Below, in pieces: positions 58,595-64,000 of a stretch of DNA of 64,000 nt. The notes under the pieces are model-generated. The model did not search any database. It saw only the letters and a list, made by a program, of their open reading frames with translations, and was not told where the DNA came from. A program made the position numbers and the translations under genes. The stretch covers positions 111,750 through 175,749 of the forward strand of contig JBEHXV010000004.1 in NCBI GenBank assembly GCA_048498515.1. Direction: 5' to 3'. The DNA is from UBA4416 sp048498515 (GTDB lineage Bacteria > Bacteroidota > Bacteroidia > B-17B0 > Aurantibacillaceae). Positions within the stretch are counted from its first letter, which is position 1; each line of letters starts with the position of its first letter.

Positions 58595-59241
58595 AAACAT
58601 CAATTTTATTCTTTTTTTCAGCTATCCTGGTTTCAGGTTGCTTATTCGGTCAAGCCAACCCTCAGGTTGTTGTTCCGGGTTTTAACGACACGTTTTGCGA
58701 CTACGTAAAAAAGTTGGAAGCGGGGCAAACCGATATTGATTACCAGGCCTTTCGTTTCAGCTTTCTGCAAAGCGAACAATTTAAGGTAGCGACAAAAAAA
58801 TCAAATGAGTTGAGCGACCTGAAAAAAGAAATGTATGCGCAAATGAATAAATCCAATTATCCGGAAATTATTAAGATCACCAAACAAATGCTGAGCATTG
58901 ATTATACAAGCATGATTGCCCACAAAATATTGCGGCAAACCTATAAAATTACCGGCGACACCATTAACGCTGCAAAATACAAAACAATACAATTTGGGCT
59001 CCTGAACTCCATTGTAAAAAAGGGCGATGGAAAAACCTGCGAAACAGCCTGGCCTGTCGTTCAAATTGAAGAAGAATATTTTATACTTGAAATGGTTGGC
59101 GCTAAGCTGCTAAAGCAAAGCGTTGACAACGAAGGCGGCCTTTGCGACAAAATGGAAGTAAAGGTTGACGGTAATAAAAAGACCTATTACTTTGAAACCA
59201 CTAAGGTTTTTGAAGGTTACAGCAAATTAGGGATAAAATAA
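58591..59241 (+). CDS. secreted DUF4919-like protein
   Basis: A 216-residue exported protein with a signal peptide (MKTSILFFFSAILVSGCLFG) and an N-terminal helical region (DTFCDYVKKLEAGQTDIDYQ). The C-terminal strand EEEYFILEMVGAKL and cysteine-containing GGLCDKMEVKVDG match my recollection of DUF4919. Its start overlaps the endonuclease stop by 4 bases, an unusual join between a restriction gene and an envelope protein gene. Either an operon was fused by insertion or the overlap is chance. Function is unknown. Confidence 0.75.
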   Translation: MKTSILFFFSAILVSGCLFGQANPQVVVPGFNDTFCDYVKKLEAGQTDIDYQAFRFSFLQSEQFKVATKKSNELSDLKKEMYAQMNKSNYPEIIKITKQMLSIDYTSMIAHKILRQTYKITGDTINAAKYKTIQFGLLNSIVKKGDGKTCETAWPVVQIEEEYFILEMVGAKLLKQSVDNEGGLCDKMEVKVDGNKKTYYFETTKVFEGYSKLGIK

Positions 59242-59438
59242 TACGGTGTTTATAAAAACATCCAACTAATTGGCTTACAAATTCGGGCAAGGGCAAGGTT
59301 ACTGAGCGAGGGCGAAATCTCAAAAATTATCCTCATCGGGAAAGGCACTAACTTTCGCTTTGCAAAAGTCCAAAAAACGTTTAGCTTTATAGATACGTTA
59401 GGCAAAGTCCGGCGCAAAAAACATTAAGGCAAAAAACC

Positions 59439-60890
59439 ATGAAAAAAATAGTTTCGTTTTTTTTACTGTTCAATGTTTTATGTTGTTTCGTTTTAAATGC
59501 CCAATCATTAGAGAAAAGCGATCGGAAATATTCTATTGAAGCATTACAGGAAGATTTCAGGGTTTTGCGAAGTTCCTTAGAAGAAGGCCACGCCGGCCTT
59601 TACAGATATAATTCAAAACAGGAGTTTGATCGCTATTTCGACAGTCTGTATGCTTGTATTATTCATGAACAAACCGAAACAGAATTTATGCGGTTTTTAA
59701 CCCCGCTAATTTATAAAATTCACTGCGTTCATTCCTGGGTAAGTAATCCTGATACTTATAAAGAAAGTAATTCCTATTTTCCATTACCCATAAAAATTAT
59801 CGATAACAAAATGTATGCAGATTGTGATTATGATGGAGTTAAATTTGGTTCGGAATTAGTTGCCATTAACGGGGAAAAAACTCAAAATATTTTAGAAAAA
59901 CTTTATATAACACAATCCACCGATGGATTTAACCAAACCTTTTTACCCCGCATATTAGAATACTCGTTCCACTCCCGTTACAAACAACATATCAGCGACA
60001 CCAATTCTTATACAATGCTAATTAAAGCGCCTCTAAGTTCTGAGATCGTACAAATAAAAACGACTGGTGTTACTAAAGACTCATTAAGAGCTATTTTCAA
60101 AACACGGCATTTGAATTTAAAATATAAGAATGCCCCTGCCTTGTCTTATAATTTTCAAAACGACTCTACCGTACTTCTTAATATCGAAACATTTGATGGA
60201 ACGCTAATAAAAAACGATAAAATAGATTACGACACTTACTTAAAAGCTTTTTTTAAGGAGCTTGATGAAAAAAATGTAAAAAACTTAATTATTGATTTAA
60301 GAAGGAATCCTGGTGGTACGTCCGCTTATAACCCCGGGTTATTTTCATACCTCACAAGTAAACCGTTTGATGTATTTGCCTCTGTACAAATAAATACAAT
60401 TACCCCATCATTTCTCCGGTATACTCAGTTTGCCGGGCAAGAAAAGCAATTAATGGCGGAGTGGAAAAAACAGTTCAAAACCCAAAATAAGGAAGGCAAA
60501 TACGAAACAGTGATGGAGGCTGCTAATGTGCCTAAGAAAAATAACTTCAAAGGCAATGTATATCTTCTTGTCAGCGGTTTAACTGTTTCCACGGCAGCCC
60601 GGTTCACAGATGTATTTAGTGTGAATCGCAGAGGTGTGATAATTGGTGAAGAACCAGGAGGTGGTTATTTTGGTAATAATGGCGGGGTTCATGCAGTGCT
60701 TACGGTTCCTAATACAAAGTTAAAGTTTGATGTCCCCTTGTTTAAAATGATTATGGCTGGTGCTTTGAATAAAGCATGGGAAGGCCATGGAGTGCAACCG
60801 GATTATTCCGTTCACTCAACAATTACGGACTACGAGAACGGGAGAGATGGTGAGTTAGAATTTATCCTGGATTTAATTAAAAAAAAATAG
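59439..60890 (+). CDS. secreted S41-family (C-terminal processing) peptidase
   Basis: A 483-residue exported protein with a signal peptide (KKIVSFFLLFNVLCCFVLNA). The S41 core is present: LIIDLRRNPGGTSAY, then VYLLVSGLTVSTAARFTDVF with the catalytic serine, and GEEPGGGYFGNNGG. An N-terminal domain (LQEDFRVLRSSLEEGHAGLY) is typical of Bacteroidota S41 proteins that cut or bind peptides in the periplasm. It precedes the TPR histidine kinase gene by 6 bases on the same strand, so co-transcription is likely. Confidence 0.85.
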   Translation: MKKIVSFFLLFNVLCCFVLNAQSLEKSDRKYSIEALQEDFRVLRSSLEEGHAGLYRYNSKQEFDRYFDSLYACIIHEQTETEFMRFLTPLIYKIHCVHSWVSNPDTYKESNSYFPLPIKIIDNKMYADCDYDGVKFGSELVAINGEKTQNILEKLYITQSTDGFNQTFLPRILEYSFHSRYKQHISDTNSYTMLIKAPLSSEIVQIKTTGVTKDSLRAIFKTRHLNLKYKNAPALSYNFQNDSTVLLNIETFDGTLIKNDKIDYDTYLKAFFKELDEKNVKNLIIDLRRNPGGTSAYNPGLFSYLTSKPFDVFASVQINTITPSFLRYTQFAGQEKQLMAEWKKQFKTQNKEGKYETVMEAANVPKKNNFKGNVYLLVSGLTVSTAARFTDVFSVNRRGVIIGEEPGGGYFGNNGGVHAVLTVPNTKLKFDVPLFKMIMAGALNKAWEGHGVQPDYSVHSTITDYENGRDGELEFILDLIKKK

Positions 60891-60896
60891 CCTTAT

Positions 60897-62858
60897 ATGA
60901 AAAAAATATTCCTGTTATTAGCTTTTGCTTTGTTTTTGAAAAGCCGGCTGTGCGCCCAATACAGCCCTGCTATTAAGGAAATGCTTAAAGAGGTAAAGGA
61001 GGCTTCTTTTTACGACTCCACCAAGGTATTTAGTACCGGGCAGGAAACCATTGCCAAGGCCACCAATACCAACGATAAGGGCGCTGTGGCCGAGGTATAC
61101 CTGTATTACGGCAACTATTTTTATTATACCCGCAATATCAAGCAGGCAAAAATTTACCTCGAACGGGCTATCATTACAGCCAAAGCCACACACAACAAAC
61201 ATATAGAAACCCTCGCCAACATTCGCCTGATGTTTATGGAATACGAATCGGGCCTTGGCGAAGGAGTTGAAAAGGATTTCCTGGCCCTGCTCGAGGAAAC
61301 AAAACGTACCAAGGATTATGAGAATACTGTAGAGCTATTGAACCTTTTGGGTATTATTAATGAAGAAAAGAACCAGTTGAAAGAGGCTGCCCGTTTATAC
61401 CTGGAAGGGCTTGTGTTCTCGGAGTCGCACAACATTGCGCATTACCCGGCCGTATTCAGGAACAACCTGGGTTTGATAAAACTATATACCGATCAAACGG
61501 ATGATGCCCTGAGGGATTTTGAAAAAGGACTTGAGCTCACCAAAAAGGAAAACGACATTAACCTTGCCAGTCATATCAAGATCAACATGTGCCTGATCTA
61601 CGTCTCAAAAAATAAGATCAACGACGCCTTGAAGATCTTCTCCGAAGTGATTACCTATGCCCGAACCAACAATCACCCGCGCGAGTTATCGAGCGCTTTC
61701 ATCAATTTAGGATCAGCGTTTAATAATACCAACCGGCACGATATGGCCCTTTCTTATATCGACTCGGCCATTAATGTGTTAAAAGACTACCGTTTGCATG
61801 TTGAACTCACAAAAGCCTATTTAGAAAAAGCAGATGTGCTCATTAACTTAAAAAACTTTAGCGAAGCGCGCAAAACCCTGGCCCTGGCCAATGACATGAG
61901 CCATAAAACCGGTAACCTCGACGACAGGGCAACTTACCTTCTGTTCTCGCATCGGCTCGAAAAGGCAGAGAAACATTATGAAGCGGCACTGAACAATTAT
62001 CTGGCCTACAGGTCGCTGAAAGATAGCATGGAACAAACCGTAAATGGCAAGATCATACAGGAATTGCAGCTGAAATACAATGTGCAGAAAAAGGAAATTG
62101 AACTGGAAAAAGAAAAATCGAAATACCTGTTACTTGAAAAAACAAACCAGGACGAACGTTTTATTAAATGGCTCACCATTGGCATTGCCATCATTGTGCT
62201 CATCCTGGTTATCAGCGCCGTGTATTACCTGTACTCTTTAAAATTACGCGAAAAGCAGGAATCCTTTAGTCGTCAGTTGATAGAAAACATTGAAGAGGAT
62301 CGCCTGCGCATTTCCATGGATCTGCATGATGATATCGGCCAATCCTTGTCCATTATCAAATCAAAACTCACCGTTTCAAAAAATTTACAGGACGATAAAT
62401 CGTTGGAAACAGAGCTGGCCAGGGTCATTGAACAAACCCGCGAGATCTCACGAAACCTCTATCCCTCTTACCTCGAAAAGATCGGTTTGGTAAGATCCAT
62501 TGCCCGGCTCTCCGAAAACGTACAATCTTCGGCCAACATTGAGTGCAGTTTTGATGTGAGTGATAAAGTGGAAAAACTGAACATTGCCGCCAAAACCCAT
62601 ATTTATCGTATCCTTCAGGAGTGCACCAACAATACCATTAAACATTCAAAAGCATCAGCCTTAAAAATTGAGATCACCGAACATAACGGCGAGTATGTAT
62701 TGCAGTACCAGGATAATGGAATTGGGCTCAACGGAAAGCAAAAGAGCGGACTCGGCCTGTTATCGATTAAAGAGCGGGCAAAAATTATTAACGGGCAGGT
62801 AAATATTGAGGATAAGTTAAATAAAAGCTTTAAATTAACACTGAAATTCAAACCCTGA
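60897..62858 (+). CDS. TPR-containing sensor histidine kinase (HisKA_3 class)
   Basis: A 653-residue kinase. A signal peptide is followed by periplasmic TPR units up to about residue 390 (TNEFELTKKEN-type helices such as KNFSEARKTLALANDM), a coiled coil, and a membrane helix near 422-445. The HisKA_3 dimerisation/phosphoacceptor region has H477 in ISMDLHDDIGQSL. The HATPase domain has the N-box ECTNNTIKHSK and G-boxes QDNGIGL and SGLGLLSIKERA. It is the same layout as DesK/NarX-type kinases of Bacteroidota. Its response regulator gene follows 3 bases later. Confidence 0.92.
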   Translation: MKKIFLLLAFALFLKSRLCAQYSPAIKEMLKEVKEASFYDSTKVFSTGQETIAKATNTNDKGAVAEVYLYYGNYFYYTRNIKQAKIYLERAIITAKATHNKHIETLANIRLMFMEYESGLGEGVEKDFLALLEETKRTKDYENTVELLNLLGIINEEKNQLKEAARLYLEGLVFSESHNIAHYPAVFRNNLGLIKLYTDQTDDALRDFEKGLELTKKENDINLASHIKINMCLIYVSKNKINDALKIFSEVITYARTNNHPRELSSAFINLGSAFNNTNRHDMALSYIDSAINVLKDYRLHVELTKAYLEKADVLINLKNFSEARKTLALANDMSHKTGNLDDRATYLLFSHRLEKAEKHYEAALNNYLAYRSLKDSMEQTVNGKIIQELQLKYNVQKKEIELEKEKSKYLLLEKTNQDERFIKWLTIGIAIIVLILVISAVYYLYSLKLREKQESFSRQLIENIEEDRLRISMDLHDDIGQSLSIIKSKLTVSKNLQDDKSLETELARVIEQTREISRNLYPSYLEKIGLVRSIARLSENVQSSANIECSFDVSDKVEKLNIAAKTHIYRILQECTNNTIKHSKASALKIEITEHNGEYVLQYQDNGIGLNGKQKSGLGLLSIKERAKIINGQVNIEDKLNKSFKLTLKFKP

Positions 62859-62861
62859 TTC

Positions 62862-63536
62862 ATGGATCCGATAAGCTCTCTTTTAATAGCCGATGATCAT
62901 CCTATTTTTAGAAAGGGGCTGAAGGATATTTTGCAAAACTCTTTTCCGAAAGCGGTTATTTTTGAGTGCCACAACGGCGCCGAAGCCATGGATTGCATTT
63001 TAAAGAATACGCCGCAAATTGCCATACTCGATATCAATATGCCCGAAATAAACGGGCTGGACGTATGCAAACAGGTAATCAAGAAAAAACCCGGATCAAA
63101 AATCATTATCCTAACCATGTACAGTGAAAAGGAAATGATTAAGAATGCCATGCTTTCGGGCGCATCGGGCTATATTTTAAAAGACAATGCCGTTGATGAG
63201 ATCATAGAGTGCATCCAATCCGTATCATCGGGCGAAAAGTACATTGGCGCTGCCATGGCCCAGCATCATAATGAATTTAGTAAAGAAGACAAGAAAAAAC
63301 AATCGCTGGTGGAGCGTTTAAAAGCCTTAAGCCAGGCCGAATTAAAAACACTAAAGCTGGTAAGCCAAAATAAAACCTCGAAAGAGATTTCGGAACTTTT
63401 GTTCTTATCCGAAAAAACAATTGAAAATTACCGCTCCCGCATTTGCCAGAAACTGGAGTTGCCGCCACGCAACAACAGCCTGGTGATATGGATCAGTGAG
63501 AACAAAGAATTGCTATCCTACATTAGTGAGTTTTAA
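62862..63536 (+). CDS. LuxR/NarL-family response regulator
   Basis: A 224-residue regulator. The receiver domain has the acidic pair D11/D12, the phospho-acceptor D57 in AILDINMPEINGL and the conserved lysine in SGYILKDNA. The C-terminal LuxR helix-turn-helix is ELKTLKLVSQNKTSKEISEL followed by SEKTIENYRSRICQKL. It is the cognate partner of the kinase encoded just upstream. Targets are unknown. Confidence 0.93.
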   Translation: MDPISSLLIADDHPIFRKGLKDILQNSFPKAVIFECHNGAEAMDCILKNTPQIAILDINMPEINGLDVCKQVIKKKPGSKIIILTMYSEKEMIKNAMLSGASGYILKDNAVDEIIECIQSVSSGEKYIGAAMAQHHNEFSKEDKKKQSLVERLKALSQAELKTLKLVSQNKTSKEISELLFLSEKTIENYRSRICQKLELPPRNNSLVIWISENKELLSYISEF

Positions 63537-63548
63537 TTAAGAAGTTAA

Positions 63549-63651
63549 TGTCACTTCGAGTAGTTCCGACGCCAGGAGGAACGTATCGAGAAGTGATTCT
63601 GAGATCAGATTCTCGATACGCTTTCACTTCGTGTCGCTACTCGAACTGACA
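63549..63651. repeat. large intergenic palindrome (nested stems)
   Basis: Outer arms TGTCACTTCGAGTAG (63549-63563) and CTACTCGAACTGACA (63637-63651) pair with one mismatch. Inner arms CGTATCGAGAA (63582-63592) and TTCTCGATACG (63610-63620) are perfect. It lies downstream of the response regulator gene. Confidence 0.7.
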
Positions 63652-63678
63652 CTATTCCAAAAACGGTAAAACAAAAAA

Positions 63679-63704
63679 GAGAGCATCTTTCAATGCTCTC
63701 TTCT
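63679..63704. terminator. bidirectional rho-independent terminator
   Basis: GAGAGCAT (63679-63686) and ATGCTCTC (63693-63700) form a stem around CTTTCA. An A-run precedes and T-rich sequence follows, so it can serve both the regulator and the transporter gene. Confidence 0.8.
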
Positions 63705-63725
63705 TTATTCTCAACTATATTCTTA

Positions 63726-64000
63726 TTATAAAATCGCCCTAAATAATAAGAATAATCCTCCCGATAAAATAATGGTTACAGGCAAGGTTAATACCCAGGC
63801 CAGTAAAATATTGGTAATGGTTCCGCGCTGCAGGTTCTTTAATCCTTTTTTGGCCACCATGCTTCCCATAATACCTGAGCTTAACATATGCGTGGTACTT
63901 ATAGGCGCCTTATAAGCCGTAGCCACACCAATACCAATAGCGGCAACTATTTCGGCCGATGCACCCTGCGCGTAGCTCATGTGTTGTTTCCCTATTTTTT
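63726..64000 (-). CDS. inorganic phosphate transporter (PiT family), partial
   Basis: The C-terminal 90 or so residues of a PiT-type transporter, cut by the window edge. The signature YAQGASAEIVAAIGIG and PISTTHMLSSGIMGSMVAKK match PitA and related sodium or proton-coupled phosphate carriers, and at least two membrane helices follow. The reading frame remains open through position 64000, so the ATG at 63980 is internal. It would import phosphate across the inner membrane. Confidence 0.85.
   Translation of the reverse strand, partial: KIGKQHMSYAQGASAEIVAAIGIGVATAYKAPISTTHMLSSGIMGSMVAKKGLKNLQRGTITNILLAWVLTLPVTIILSGGLFLLFRAIL

Noticed and set aside
59242..59438. A possible third integron-like core (GTTAGGC at 59397)
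   Set aside because: GTTAGGC fits GTTRRRY, but no partner RYYYAAC or inverted repeat is visible in the gap, and the AACCGTTAG block is absent.
1..64000. CRISPR arrays, tRNA or rRNA genes and insertion sequences
   Set aside because: I saw no regularly spaced repeats longer than about 20 bases, no cloverleaf-like sequence and no transposase frame in the window.

Overview
The window is chromosomal DNA from a member of the Bacteroidota. Four things support this. Two proteins carry type IX secretion (Por) C-terminal sorting domains. Many promoters read TAnnTTTG with no Shine-Dalgarno sequences. Several families present are typical of the phylum (DUF4468, DUF4919, DUF6428, TPR-SpoIIE, DUF6597-AraC). 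Starts follow the phylum's style of ATG just downstream of the -7 box. I cannot place it more closely than the phylum. No rRNA, tRNA, CRISPR array or insertion sequence was seen, and no gene-free stretch exceeds 300 bases.

Layout. 0-7.5 kb: deoxyribose-phosphate aldolase, an aldehyde dehydrogenase and a shortened, catalytically empty ALDH partner, then leuS. 7.5-11 kb (minus): an ECF sigma factor with a membrane anti-sigma protein carrying a cytochrome c domain, and ogt. 11-22 kb: T9SS cargo, a TPR-SpoIIE phosphatase, and heme synthesis genes hemA, hemC-hemD (fused) and hemB with a multi-pass membrane protein between them. 21.4-22.8 kb: an arsenic-type operon (ArsR, DUF6428, a 40-residue membrane peptide, thioredoxin-type ArsC) with two matching operators but no efflux pump. 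24.4-28.2 kb (minus): KdsC-like phosphatase, TalC-type aldolase fused to CBS domains, pgk and a SPOR protein. 28.2-32.3 kb: sucA-sucB. 33.3 kb: a homologue of the Leptospira surface protein LipL32 behind three 21-bp tandem repeats. 34-39.7 kb: cytochrome-like haem protein, nuclease, STAS-like twin genes, Xaa-Pro peptidase, twin lipoproteins.

39.8-47.9 kb: a second sigma/anti-sigma pair whose anti-sigma partner carries an HtrA/trypsin domain, an AraC regulator, a TonB-plug protein without a barrel, a third sigma/anti-sigma pair with a TPR output domain, and a papain-like protease plus GH24 lysozyme. 48-55 kb: housekeeping genes (S4 protein, pyk, trmB, lgt, rnr). 55-56 kb: a small region resembling integron gene cassettes. 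56.5-58.6 kb: a type II restriction-modification system with divergent methyltransferase and controller-endonuclease units. 58.6-64 kb: DUF4919 protein, S41 peptidase, a TPR histidine kinase with its LuxR-type regulator, and the C-terminal end of a phosphate transporter.

The main themes are: (1) three sigma/anti-sigma modules that share a layout but differ in the periplasmic domain (haem, protease, TPR); (2) several redox or haem genes (hemA, hemCD, hemB, two CxxCH proteins); and (3) many intergenic imperfect palindromes at gene ends. All functions below are read from sequence and family knowledge; none was checked by database search.
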